Of a stretch of 64,000 nt of DNA, positions 32,146 through 40,168 are shown in pieces. The stretch's first letter is position 1; every line of letters begins with the position of its first letter. This stretch comes from Streptomyces sp. NBC_00554. Its GTDB lineage: Bacteria > Actinomycetota > Actinomycetes > Streptomycetales > Streptomycetaceae. A program made the position numbers and the translations under genes. The stretch covers positions 5,146,001 to 5,210,000 of the forward strand of contig NZ_CP107799.1 of assembly GCF_041431135.1 (NCBI RefSeq), read 5' to 3'. Below the pieces are notes generated by a model, which worked only from the letters and a program-made list of their open reading frames with translations, made no database searches and was not told the origin of the DNA.

Positions 32146-32778
32146 GTCCGCGAAGTCCAGGTCGGGTATCGCCGGCCGCGGTATCAGCGGCTTCCGGTGC
32201 GGTGCCGGTGACGCGACGCGCGTAGCGAAGTCGTCGTGCCGGCGCGCTGCCTTCACGTTGTCCTGGACGACGACCCAGACGGTGACCTCTCCGTGGACGT
32301 CGTCCCGGACGCCCCAGTCCTTGGCCAGTGCCGTGATGATGTTCAGCCCGCGGCCGCCGCGCGCGGTGACCGAGGGCGTGGCCGGAACCGGACGGGTCGG
32401 ACCACCGCCGTCCGTCACCTCGACGGTGAGCCTTCCGGACGGATCGACACGCCACGCGGCGCGGACGTCGCCGTCCCCCGCCAAGGCGTCACCCAGCGGC
32501 CTGCCGTGCCGGCAGGCGTTGCTGAGCAGTTCGGAAAGGATCAGTACGGCGTCGTCGATGACCGTTTCCGCCACGCCACCGGTGCGCAGTTGATCCCGCA
32601 TCCGGTGTCTTGCTTCCCCCACGCCCGCAGGGCCATGAGGTACGGCCATGCTCGACGACGTGGGCACCTCCTGTGCCACCACCAACGCCACCCCCGAGAC
32701 CTCCTTTGCCCCACGCCACGGTGTGGATGCCCCTTTGAACTGGACCGGAAACCGGCCAATCCACGTCTGCTGACGCAC
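32125..32778 (-). CDS. ATP-binding protein, anti-sigma factor kinase type
   Basis: A 217-residue protein with a HATPase fold. The N-box segment is ILSELLSNACRHGRPLG, the G1-like segment is LTVEVTDGGGPTRP, and the lid/G2 segment is RGGRGLNIITALAKDWGV. The N-terminal 50 residues (VQFKGASTPWRGAKEVSGVALVVAQ) form an extra segment I remember as conserved in Streptomyces relatives. The acidic C-terminus ends DFADAFDDMD. It probably acts as an anti-sigma or switch kinase. The start is GTG 32776-32778; an internal GTG or ATG further in is possible. Two extra in-frame copies of the C-terminal codons follow the stop. Confidence 0.85.
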   Translation of the reverse strand: MRQQTWIGRFPVQFKGASTPWRGAKEVSGVALVVAQEVPTSSSMAVPHGPAGVGEARHRMRDQLRTGGVAETVIDDAVLILSELLSNACRHGRPLGDALAGDGDVRAAWRVDPSGRLTVEVTDGGGPTRPVPATPSVTARGGRGLNIITALAKDWGVRDDVHGEVTVWVVVQDNVKAARRHDDFATRVASPAPHRKPLIPRPAIPDLDFADAFDDMD

Positions 32779-32896
32779 TCGTAACGATCGAATACGGAGC
32801 GAACGCGCCGGTGCACTCCCTGTAGCCGTGTGGCCGGTTCTCGATGGTGTTGTGTGGGATTACTGAAGGTAACTGGCTGAAAATGTGCGTGTGAGG

Positions 32897-33706
32897 TCAG
32901 CGGTCCAGCTGGCGCAGAACCGCGCGGGGCCGGTTGGTGATGATGGCGTCGATGCCCAGTTCAACGCAGAGATCGACATCCTCGGGTTCGTTCACGGTCC
33001 AGACATGGACCTGGTGCCCGGCGCGTTTCAGGCGCTCGATGTAGGCGGGGTGGCTGCGCACGATCCGCATCGACGGGCCCGCGATCCGGACGCCCGCGGG
33101 CAGCCGTCCGTCGCGCAGCCGGGGCGAGATGAACTGCAGCAGATAGACCGTGGGCAGCGCCGGGGACGCGGCCCGGACGCGGTGCAGTGAACGCGCCGAG
33201 AAGCTCATGACGCGTACGGGCGACTCGGCGGCGGAGTCCGGGGCGTCCAGGCCGAAACGCTTCAGCAGGTGCAGCAGCCGCTCCTCGACCTGGCCCGCCC
33301 AGCGCGTGGGGTGTTTGGTCTCGATGGCCAGCTCGACCCGGCGGCCCGCGTCGGCGACGAGTTCGAGCAGCCGCTCCAGGGTGAGGACGGAGGTGTCCTC
33401 GCGGTCCCCGGGGCCGTACTCCCAGTCGGGGGACTCGTCTCGGTTCTTCCAGGCGCCGAAGTCCAGCGCCGCGAGGTCGGCGAGCTCCAGGGCCGAGACC
33501 GCTCCGCGTCCGTTCGACGTACGGTTGACGCGGCGGTCGTGGACGCAGACGAGATGGCCGTCCGCGGTCAGCCGTACATCGCACTCGAGGGCGTCCGCGC
33601 CGTCCTCGATCGCCTTCTTGTACGCGGCCAGGGTGTGCTCGGGTGCCTCTTCGGAGGCTCCGCGGTGGGCTACGACCTGGATCGGGTGCTGTCGTGCGTG
33701 GGTCAC
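32897..33706 (-). CDS. glycerophosphodiester phosphodiesterase
   Basis: A 269-residue TIM-barrel GDPD that hydrolyses glycerophosphodiesters to glycerol-3-phosphate and an alcohol. The catalytic signature is complete: VVAHRGASEEAPEHTLAAY (His, Arg, Glu), ALECDVRLTADGHLVCVHD (Glu, Asp, His), ELAIETKHP and HVWTVNEPEDVDL. There is no signal peptide, so it acts in the cytoplasm on recycled lipid head groups. Single gene, read away from the HtrA gene. Confidence 0.94.
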   Translation of the reverse strand: MTHARQHPIQVVAHRGASEEAPEHTLAAYKKAIEDGADALECDVRLTADGHLVCVHDRRVNRTSNGRGAVSALELADLAALDFGAWKNRDESPDWEYGPGDREDTSVLTLERLLELVADAGRRVELAIETKHPTRWAGQVEERLLHLLKRFGLDAPDSAAESPVRVMSFSARSLHRVRAASPALPTVYLLQFISPRLRDGRLPAGVRIAGPSMRIVRSHPAYIERLKRAGHQVHVWTVNEPEDVDLCVELGIDAIITNRPRAVLRQLDR

Positions 33707-33963
33707 CGCGTCATGGTGCCACCGTCGCGGAGCAGGCGTGAGGGCGAATACGTCGAGAATGGGTTAATTTCGCCTGACGAGTCCCTTATAAAGGCTGGCC
33801 GGGGACACACAGGGACCGCTTATGGTGCTCTGACGCCCAGTGGGAAAAGCTGACGGCAGACAAAAGCACATGCACAGCTGAATCGCGCCGGACCGCCGAC
33901 AAGCGTGAGTGAGCGTGACCGAGTGCGACCGAGAACAACAGCCGTGGATCGAGGAGAAGAGCT

Positions 33964-35508
33964 GTGAGCACCGAGAACGAGGGCACTGCAGTACCCCCGG
34001 CCCCGTCCGCACCTCCTGTGCCGGTGGACACTCCCGCTGCTTCCGCGCAGACCGGCGCGCCCGGAGAGAGCGCGCCGACCGCTCAGCTCCCGGCGGTGCC
34101 TCCGAGCGCCCCCGGCGCACCGGAGCAGGCACCGGCGTACGGGTCGCCGGATCAGACCCCGACGTACGGCACTCCGGACCAGGCACCGGCGTACCCCGCT
34201 CCGGATCAGGCACCCGCGTACGCCTCTATGGGCGCCGGGGCTCCTGACGCGCAGGGACACGACGCCGGGGTGCCGGTCTCCGCGGTGGACGCCGGCTGGC
34301 CGCCTCCGCCGCCCGCCACTCCCTCGTACGCGGACGGCGGCGGTTCCGGCTCCGGCTGGGGCGCCTCCTACCAGCAGCCCGCTCCCAAGTCCGGTGGCGG
34401 ACGCGGTGGTCTGGTCGCCGCGATCCTCGTCGCCGCGCTGGTCGCGGGCGGCGTGGGCGGCGGCATCGGCTACACGCTGGCCAAGGGGAACGACGACTCC
34501 ACCGACTCGACGACGGTCTCCGCCCCGCAGAGCAGCGGCGACGTGAAGCGCGCCGCGGACACCGTCGCGGGTGTGGCCGCCAACGCGCTGCCGAGCACGG
34601 TCACCATCGAGGCCGAGAGCAGCAGCGGCGAGGGCGGCACCGGAACCGGCTTCGTCTTCGACAAGGAAGGCCACATCCTCACCAACAACCACGTGGTGGC
34701 GGACGCGGTCGACAACGGCAAGCTCACCGCGACCTTCTCCAACGGCAAGAAGTACGACGCCGAAGTGGTCGGTCACGCCCAGGGCTACGACGTCGCGGTC
34801 ATCAAGCTGAAGGACGCGCCGTCGGACCTGAAGCCCCTCGCCCTCGGCGACTCCGACAAGGTGGCCGTCGGCGACTCGACCATCGCGATCGGCGCGCCCT
34901 TCGGTCTCTCCAACACGGTGACCACGGGCATCATCAGCGCCAAGAACCGCCCGGTGGCCTCCAGCGACGGCACGTCCAGCAGCTCCTCGTACATGAGCGC
35001 CCTGCAGACGGACGCGTCCATCAACCCCGGCAACTCCGGCGGCCCGCTCCTGGACGCGCAGGGCTCGGTCATCGGCATCAACTCGGCGATCCAGTCCAGC
35101 GGCAGCCTCGGCGGCACCAGCCAGTCCGGCTCCATCGGCCTGGGCTTCGCGATCCCGATCAACCAGGCGAAGACCGTCGCCCAGCAGCTGATCAAGACGG
35201 GCAAGCCGGTCTACCCGGTGATCGGCGCGTCGGTCTCCCTCGAAGAGGGCACCGGCGGCGCGAAGATCACCGACCAGGGCGCCAGCGGCTCCGCCTCGGT
35301 CACTTCCGGCGGCCCCGCGGACAAGGCGGGCCTCAAGGCCGGCGACGTCATCACCAAGCTCGACGACACGGTGATCGACAGCGGCCCCACCCTCATCGGC
35401 GAGATCTGGACCCACCAGCCCGGCGACACCGTCAAGCTCACCTACACGCGCGACGGCAAGACCCAGACGACCAACGTCACCCTCGGCGAGCGCGAGGGCG
35501 ACAGCTGA
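33964..35508 (+). CDS. membrane-anchored HtrA/DegP-type serine protease with PDZ domain
   Basis: A 514-residue protease. A Pro/Ala-rich cytoplasmic N-terminus (about 1-145) contains repeated PDQAPAY motifs. One membrane helix (about 150-172, LVAAILVAALVAGGVGGGIG) puts the protease outside. The trypsin-like domain has the triad His 243 (NNHVV), Asp 276 (GYDVAVIKL) and Ser 358 (NPGNSGGPL). A PDZ domain (about 415-510) contains GPADKAGLKAGDVITKLDD. It is likely an envelope quality-control protease. The GTG start has GAGGAGA upstream (33953-33959). A strong terminator follows the gene. Confidence 0.95.
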   Translation: MSTENEGTAVPPAPSAPPVPVDTPAASAQTGAPGESAPTAQLPAVPPSAPGAPEQAPAYGSPDQTPTYGTPDQAPAYPAPDQAPAYASMGAGAPDAQGHDAGVPVSAVDAGWPPPPPATPSYADGGGSGSGWGASYQQPAPKSGGGRGGLVAAILVAALVAGGVGGGIGYTLAKGNDDSTDSTTVSAPQSSGDVKRAADTVAGVAANALPSTVTIEAESSSGEGGTGTGFVFDKEGHILTNNHVVADAVDNGKLTATFSNGKKYDAEVVGHAQGYDVAVIKLKDAPSDLKPLALGDSDKVAVGDSTIAIGAPFGLSNTVTTGIISAKNRPVASSDGTSSSSSYMSALQTDASINPGNSGGPLLDAQGSVIGINSAIQSSGSLGGTSQSGSIGLGFAIPINQAKTVAQQLIKTGKPVYPVIGASVSLEEGTGGAKITDQGASGSASVTSGGPADKAGLKAGDVITKLDDTVIDSGPTLIGEIWTHQPGDTVKLTYTRDGKTQTTNVTLGEREGDS

Positions 35509-35542
35509 CGGTAGGCCGACACAGCATGAACTGACCGGCATC

Positions 35543-35577
35543 AGAAGGGGTGCCCGCTTGTTGCGGGCACCCCTTCT
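35543..35577 (+). terminator. terminator of the HtrA gene
   Basis: A 15-bp perfect stem AGAAGGGGTGCCCGC / GCGGGCACCCCTTCT (35543-35557 and 35563-35577), loop TTGTT. Confidence 0.88.
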
Positions 35578-35671
35578 GCGCCCCGCCGGTCCCCGCGTGG
35601 ACCACCAGCCCACGACACCTCCCGAGGCCGGTAGGCTGTAGCCCGCTCCGCCCCAGGTGGGCCGGGGCGAA

Positions 35672-35758
35672 GGTGGGTTGCCCGAGCGGCCTAAGGGAAC
35701 GGTCTTGAAAACCGTCGTGGCAGCGATGTCACCGTGGGTTCAAATCCCACACCCACCG
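35672..35758 (+). tRNA. tRNA-Ser (anticodon UGA)
   Basis: An 87-nt type II tRNA. The acceptor stem GGTGGGT pairs with ACCCACC, discriminator G. The anticodon arm has loop CTTGAAAA (anticodon TGA), a long variable arm follows, and the T arm is GTGGG-TTCAAAT-CCCAC. Its 3' 56 nt are repeated at the far end of the integrated element, so the 3' half is supplied by the element. Confidence 0.96.
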
Positions 35759-35759
35759 C
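35703..35759 (+). repeat. attL, 57-bp direct repeat in tRNA-Ser
   Basis: The sequence from TCTTGAAAACC to CACCCACCGC is identical to 43075-43131. This copy lies in the intact tRNA gene. Confidence 0.92.
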
Positions 35760-35782
35760 GCAGGTCAGAAGCGTTGCAGGTC

Positions 35783-35817
35783 AGATGGGGTGTCTCTCAG
35801 TGAGAGACACCCCATCT
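35783..35817. terminator. terminator after tRNA-Ser, carried by the element
   Basis: A 17-bp perfect stem with one central base: AGATGGGGTGTCTCTCA / TGAGAGACACCCCATCT. The inner 27 bp are the same as in the chromosomal terminator beyond attR (43158-43190). Confidence 0.85.
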
Positions 35818-35870
35818 GCATGGACTCTGTCTCACCCCGACTCGCCCGTGTCCCAGGTTTGACCAGTGCG

Positions 35871-35890
35871 TATGGGCCATGTGTGGGCCA
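35871..35890 (+). repeat. candidate integrase arm site, left copy
   Basis: A 20-mer starting TATGGGCCAT and containing two TGGGCCA copies. It recurs with one mismatch and in the same orientation at 42982-43001 near the other end. In the excised circle the two copies would flank the att core, as arm-type sites do. Confidence 0.5.
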
Positions 35891-35898
35891 GGATCGCG

Positions 35899-36930
35899 CT
35901 ACTCGTCCTCGGCCAGACCCTTTGCGATGAGCTGGTTGGAGCGGGACTGGTTCCCCTTGAGGATCTTGGCGTAGAACCGGTAGAGCACGGCGATGCTGTG
36001 TCCCGCCCGCTGGGCGACCTCCACGGGGTCCACCCCCGATTTGATCCACAGGGACACCCCGGCATGACGGAGCGAATAGGGCACCTTCGCGAGGGGAGTC
36101 GCCGCGTCCTTCTTCGACAGCACTGCGGCGCGAGCCGCTTCCCATAGATCGCAGTACTCGGTAGAGCGGACGCGACCGCCCTGCGCCGCACGGAAGAGGC
36201 ATCCGTCTGCTGCTGTCCCGTAGGTGGCGATGTGGTCCCGCAGCATCCGAACGAGGATCGGCGGAATCGGCACGGACCGTGTCGCCCCCCGGGCCCGACG
36301 CTTGAGGCCGCGCGCCTCATAGGACGCGCCGTCATCCGTCCACCCTCCCCCGACTTCTGGGCGGCTCTCCCCGAGGAGCAGTCCCCCCCACTGCTCCGCG
36401 GCTTCCTCGGTGTCCGGGGGAAGCGTGCAGTCCGGGGCCTTCAGCGAGGCGATTTCGGAGGGGCGCATCGCGGCGTAGTACAGGCACCCGAAGAACGCTT
36501 CGAGGTGCTGCCCGCGCGCCCCGGAGTTGCGCACGGCAGTGATGAACGAGCGGGCCAGCGTCGGGCCGGGCACGTACCGGAAATCGATCTCGTCATCCGT
36601 CTCGGGTGGCGTCCAGTCGACGCGCATGAGGGGGTTGGCGGACAGGAGTCCTTTCTCCTCCACCGTGTACCGCAGGAGGTTGCTCAGCACCATGCGCTTG
36701 CGGCGGGCGGTGTTTTCCGCGGCCTTCTTGCCGTCCATGCGCCGCGAAAGCGCTTCGAGGGCCGGACGCAGAAGTGCAGGATCTTCGAGAGCCTTGACCT
36801 GTACTGAGTGCTTGGAGATCCAGGACAGGGCCGATCGGATCTCTTGAGGCGGCTCCTCCATCGTGTGGCGTGCGGTCAACTGACCGTCCGGACCTGGCAC
36901 TACGCGGAATGCCCACTGGTAGAGAGCGGC
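35899..36930 (-). pseudogene. tyrosine recombinase/integrase, N-terminally truncated
   Basis: The remaining frame (about 343 codons, from the stop at 36931-36933 to TAG at 35899) holds part of the core-binding region (PPQEIRSALSWISKH, KALEDPALLRPALEAL) and the full catalytic domain: YYAAMRPSEIASLK (Arg), VPYSLRHAGVSLW (H-x-x-R), AGHSIAVLYRFYAK (His and nucleophile Tyr). I recall relatives having about 150 more N-terminal residues with the arm-binding domain; here these are missing, and the frame breaks abruptly where the GntR remnant begins. Possible restart codons are GTG at 36898-36900 and ATG at 36859-36861. The catalytic residues are intact, but loss of the N-terminus should abolish integration and excision. 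Confidence 0.8.
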
Positions 36931-37118
36931 TCAGGACCCGGCTGGCCACCCAGGCCGAGGCTCGGAAGCTGGGCATCCCGCCTGGCAGCGCGGTGATGCT
37001 GCTCGACAAGACCAGCGTCTCGACCGGTGGCGACGTCGTGGAGTACTCACACATAGTGCTTCCCGGCGAGCGGACGGAGTTTCGGTACTCCGTGCCGCTG
37101 GAGAGGTGGACCCCGTGA
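36920..37118 (+). pseudogene. GntR regulator remnant (UTRA domain only)
   Basis: About 65 codons of the C-terminal ligand-binding UTRA domain of a GntR/HutC regulator: RLATQAEARKLGIPPGSAV, VLPGERTEFRYSVPLERWTP. The DNA-binding half and promoter are absent; the left end of recognisable sequence coincides with the point where the antisense integrase begins, so one deletion removed the 5' parts of both genes. Its stop overlaps the glycosyltransferase start (GTGA at 37115-37118), so the two were one operon. The exact left boundary is uncertain by about 15 bp. Confidence 0.72.
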
Positions 37119-37858
37119 CGCGGATCGTGTCGATCGTGACGCCCGTCCACGACACGGCGTTGCCGTTCCTGCCCGAGGCATTCGCCTCGCTCCGTGCCCA
37201 GGAACTGCCGGACGGCTGGGGATGGGAGTGGCTGGTCCAGGTCGACGGTGGCAAAGAGACCGAGGTGTCTGCCAGCATCCGCGAGGATGCTCGGGTCAAG
37301 GTGAGCAACAACAGGCGCGGCGGCCCCGGAGTAGCCCGGACCATGGCTTGGGGCCGCAGCCGGGGCGAGCTGGTGAAGGTCCTCGACGCGGACGACATTC
37401 TGCCCGCCGGCACTCTCGCCCGAGACATTGAGGTCATGGAGGCACACCCGTCCGTCGGCTGGACTGTCTGCCAGGCACTCGACCTCATGCCGGACGGCTC
37501 ACTTCAGAGCTACCCCAACCCCGACCCCGGCCTGCTCGCCCGAGGCGAGGTGTACGCCTACTGGACAACCACTCACCGACTCCAGGTTCACCCCGCGACC
37601 CTCTGCATCAGAGAGAGACTGCTAGCGGAAGCCGGAGGATGGATGGCCCTACCCGCGTCCGAGGACACTGCCCTCCTGATGGCTCTCGACGTGATGGCTG
37701 ACGGCTGGTTCATCGGCGAGACCGGTCTCCACTACCGCAAACACCCAGGGCAGACGACCGCCCACCCTGACCACCGTGGTGGCGCCGAGTGGGAGGCTCG
37801 GATGGGAGCGATCCGCAAGCATGTGGACGCCCTTGCGCTTCGGTACCGCCCTACCTGA
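37115..37858 (+). CDS. family 2 glycosyltransferase
   Basis: A 247-residue GT-A fold enzyme. The nucleotide-sugar-binding start is VSIVTPVHDTALPFLPEAF, followed by a substrate region with NNRRGGPGVARTMAWG and the metal-binding acidic motif VKVLDADDILPAG (DxDD). Later parts include EDTALLMALDVMADGW. There are no membrane segments. The start is taken as GTG 37115-37117, overlapping the GntR stop; an in-frame GTG at 37106 is possible. With its regulator cut off, expression may be altered. The acceptor is unknown; modification of a surface glycan, a phage receptor or a small molecule is possible. Confidence 0.85.
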   Translation: MTRIVSIVTPVHDTALPFLPEAFASLRAQELPDGWGWEWLVQVDGGKETEVSASIREDARVKVSNNRRGGPGVARTMAWGRSRGELVKVLDADDILPAGTLARDIEVMEAHPSVGWTVCQALDLMPDGSLQSYPNPDPGLLARGEVYAYWTTTHRLQVHPATLCIRERLLAEAGGWMALPASEDTALLMALDVMADGWFIGETGLHYRKHPGQTTAHPDHRGGAEWEARMGAIRKHVDALALRYRPT

Positions 37859-38293
37859 GAGAGCATCCCTATCTTCCGGGAAACTCGTCGTCGCCGAGAA
37901 CCTCGCGGTCAGCAGATGGCTTGCTCCGTCTGGGCTCACTCGCCGCCCGCTGTCCAGCGGCTACGCCCAGTACCACGGAGCCAGGAACTGGGCGGCGACG
38001 AGGATGGGAACAACGATCCCGACCGTGATCCCCCCTCTACGCCGCGTCATGGCCCCTACGTCAGTATTGATCGACACGGTACGCAAGGTGGAAGCGACGG
38101 ACCCACCGGACGCCGGTGGCCACGCTACAAGTCTGGGGATGACGCAACAGTGGCTTTCTGCCAATGGTGACTTCAGCGAAAAGTGGACGGCGCCCCTAAC
38201 ATCAATGGATGAAATCAGCGACCTATCGGTGGCCGTGGTCTAGCCTTGTGCAGCGATGAGTCGATGGTATCGGATCGAGCCAGCTGTAGATGC
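37859..38293. other. gap in the element, one possible small membrane ORF
   Basis: 435 bp between the glycosyltransferase and the convergent hydrolase gene. No homologous gene is recognised. A short minus-strand frame at 37961-38050 is listed separately. The composition changes from GC-rich to A/T-richer near 38250, which may mark a module boundary. Confidence 0.5.
37961..38050 (-). CDS. possible small membrane protein, 29 residues
   Basis: ATG 38048-38050 to TAG 37961-37963 encodes MTRRRGGITV followed by a hydrophobic helix GIVVPILVAAQFLAPWYWA. A basic N-terminus with a single membrane helix ending in aromatic residues is what one expects of a real small membrane protein, but no clear ribosome-binding site supports it. 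Confidence 0.35.
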   Translation of the reverse strand: MTRRRGGITVGIVVPILVAAQFLAPWYWA

Positions 38294-38974
38294 TTATGGC
38301 CTGCGGAGTCTACCTACCTGCTCGGCTTCGTTTGCTACCAGCAGCGCCAAGTCATTCCCTTTCCAAACGCGGGGATGCGTGATCGCGCTATGATCAAACC
38401 ATTGATTTGGGATCGGATAATCGCGCACCCGATCGTAGGGAAAAATCCCGTTGGTTGCTATTCCGCTCATAGCGCTATAACCTCGATCGCTGAGGACTAC
38501 CAAATCGAACCTGCATCGCAGGCTCAATATTCGGTCTATTGCATGGGAGATTTTTCCCCATTCTTCAGCGGAGCGTTCATGCGCTGGCGTATTCATGAGG
38601 ATCAGAAGGTCGATCCTTGTTTCAAATTCCTGGGCTGAATCGAGCGCAACGTTCCCTCCGTGGCTGTGAGCGAAGATCTTGTCGAAATGGCAGCCATGTC
38701 TTTCTTTCCATCTCTCCAAGTCTTCGGCCCCGGCAAGTCGAGCTCCACTAGCAAGTGTGCCTGTCCAGGAGAAGCGATCCCAACGGGCGTACAGGTTCGC
38801 ACCGACTGGACCGAGGCCCGGTTCAGTCGGATCGGCGGGGGGATTTGTCTGCAGATATCGAAACAGCCTTCCACGAGGGCGCCACCATTCGCTCTTTCTC
38901 TTTAGAGCGGCCCAAGTTCCATGAATCGTTATGGAGTACTCTTCCTCAGTCTTTTGCTCGTCCTCGATGGCCAT
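38294..38974 (-). CDS. alpha/beta-hydrolase (lipase-like), element cargo
   Basis: A 226-residue protein. It opens with YSITIHGTWAALKRKSEWW, an oxyanion-type HGTWA motif; the nucleophile elbow is KIFAHSHGGNVAL (Ser in HSHGG, about residue 105). A candidate acid is in LVVLSDRGYSAM and the catalytic His lies in WFDHSAITHPRVW. The triad therefore looks complete. No signal peptide, so it acts inside the cell. The ATG start lies 29 bp inside the 3' end of the upstream helical gene, so the two are co-expressed. The gene is A/T-richer than the genome. A toxin or defence effector acting on lipids or esters is possible; a metabolic esterase is the alternative. Confidence 0.7.
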   Translation of the reverse strand: MAIEDEQKTEEEYSITIHGTWAALKRKSEWWRPRGRLFRYLQTNPPADPTEPGLGPVGANLYARWDRFSWTGTLASGARLAGAEDLERWKERHGCHFDKIFAHSHGGNVALDSAQEFETRIDLLILMNTPAHERSAEEWGKISHAIDRILSLRCRFDLVVLSDRGYSAMSGIATNGIFPYDRVRDYPIPNQWFDHSAITHPRVWKGNDLALLVANEAEQVGRLRRP

Positions 38975-39686
38975 TTTGACCCTTCTCCCAATTGCTACTC
39001 GTCCGCCGAATCAAGGGGTGAGATGGATTGAATCGGCAAAGGGCGTCGAAGGATATTTGACTGATAGTTGCATTTCTGGAGTAACAGCCTTCTGCGAGCG
39101 ATGCAGCAACCTCTGCGGAAGTCTTCTTGTCAACCCATGAAATTTGCGCGGCGGAAGTGGACCGAATAATTAGATATGGCGATCGTAGCCCTATCTGGAG
39201 AAAGGTGGCGGCAGCTTCTGAGTCTCTTTGAGTGGAGCATATGTACCAGAGCCTCCGAAGGGCACTTAGGTGCCTTGGCGGAAGCAGTTGGTGGGCAATC
39301 TCGGATCCGCTGTTAGTAATGGATGTAATCCAGGAGAGCGCTTGCCGTTGAAGCGGATGCTCCACGCCTCGCCAATCGGCGCGATCGCAAACACTTATGA
39401 TCGCGGATGAGGGGGACCGCCTATTCAACATTTCTGCAATATCCCACATCTCCTGGTATTCTGTGAAATTAATGGCTGCTTGGCGCGTGCTTTTCTTGAC
39501 AAGTGGCGGGAGGCGGGGGATTTCGAGTTCGTCGGCTTCTTCCTTGTTGTCATAAAGGACTTCGGAATCGCCGCTCAATTGGAGGCCGATTCCGACGATT
39601 TGTGCCGCTTGTGACCACAAGGCTGTCTGGGAAGTATTCCCAAACGCTGCTAGACCAGCCAAAGGCGTCTCAATTGGATTGGACAT
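38946..39686 (-). CDS. helical protein of unknown function, partner of the hydrolase
   Basis: A 246-residue predicted all-helical protein without signal or clear membrane helices. The middle and C-terminal parts look like short HEAT-type helical pairs (LSALRRLWYICSTQRDSEAA, SAAQISWVDKKTSAEVAASL, ISQISFDALCRFNPSHPLIR). It ends in a basic tail (KGQNGHRGRAKD). It is the first gene of a two-gene operon and its end overlaps the hydrolase start by 29 bp. I know no named family for it. A regulator, sensor or immunity partner of the hydrolase would fit the operon but is inference. Confidence 0.6.
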   Translation of the reverse strand: MSNPIETPLAGLAAFGNTSQTALWSQAAQIVGIGLQLSGDSEVLYDNKEEADELEIPRLPPLVKKSTRQAAINFTEYQEMWDIAEMLNRRSPSSAIISVCDRADWRGVEHPLQRQALSWITSITNSGSEIAHQLLPPRHLSALRRLWYICSTQRDSEAAATFLQIGLRSPYLIIRSTSAAQISWVDKKTSAEVAASLAEGCYSRNATISQISFDALCRFNPSHPLIRRTSSNWEKGQNGHRGRAKD

Positions 39687-40168
39687 CGTTTATCCAATCT
39701 ATGGCTTCACTCAATGTCCTAATATCATGATATGGCCGTGCTGGGCCGCACGCCACTCTGCCGTCGCCCGTTTCTTTCCTTAGGGCCCCACTCGCAAGCA
39801 GCTGCCATGAGTTCGAGCAGGACAGCCATAAGGCGACGGATCACGCATGGCTATTGAGATGGTGGCGGCATCTAGTGCAGCCATCACGCAGTCTTTCTCG
39901 CGGTCGTTGGGGCTCCCGCACTATGCAGACAGGCCTGAAGGGCGGGAGGTGCCGTCCAGACCCACGCAGCCATTCATCTGACATCAATCTCTGACATCAA
40001 CAGCCACGAACAGCCACACACATGGACGGACAGGTGGCTGTGCCCAACGTCGGTTCACGCCGTCGGATCGGCTGGGTGCCCGGGTCTACATCCGGGGTGC
40101 ACCCGCCTACGGATCAGAGGCGCGCAGAACAAAGTCCTGCCGTCCGCCGGCGGCGGTCCGGCCCTGAG
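39687..40168. other. gap in the element without recognised gene
   Basis: 482 bp. It contains the leader of the helical-protein operon and short direct repeats (CTGACATCAA at about 39979 and 39991, ACAGCCACRAACAGCCACA near 40000). No RNA gene or coding frame with genome-like codon use was found. Confidence 0.5.

Noticed and set aside
38246..38638. Plus-strand frame opposite the alpha/beta-hydrolase gene
   Set aside because: Antisense to a gene with a complete hydrolase triad; no family features.
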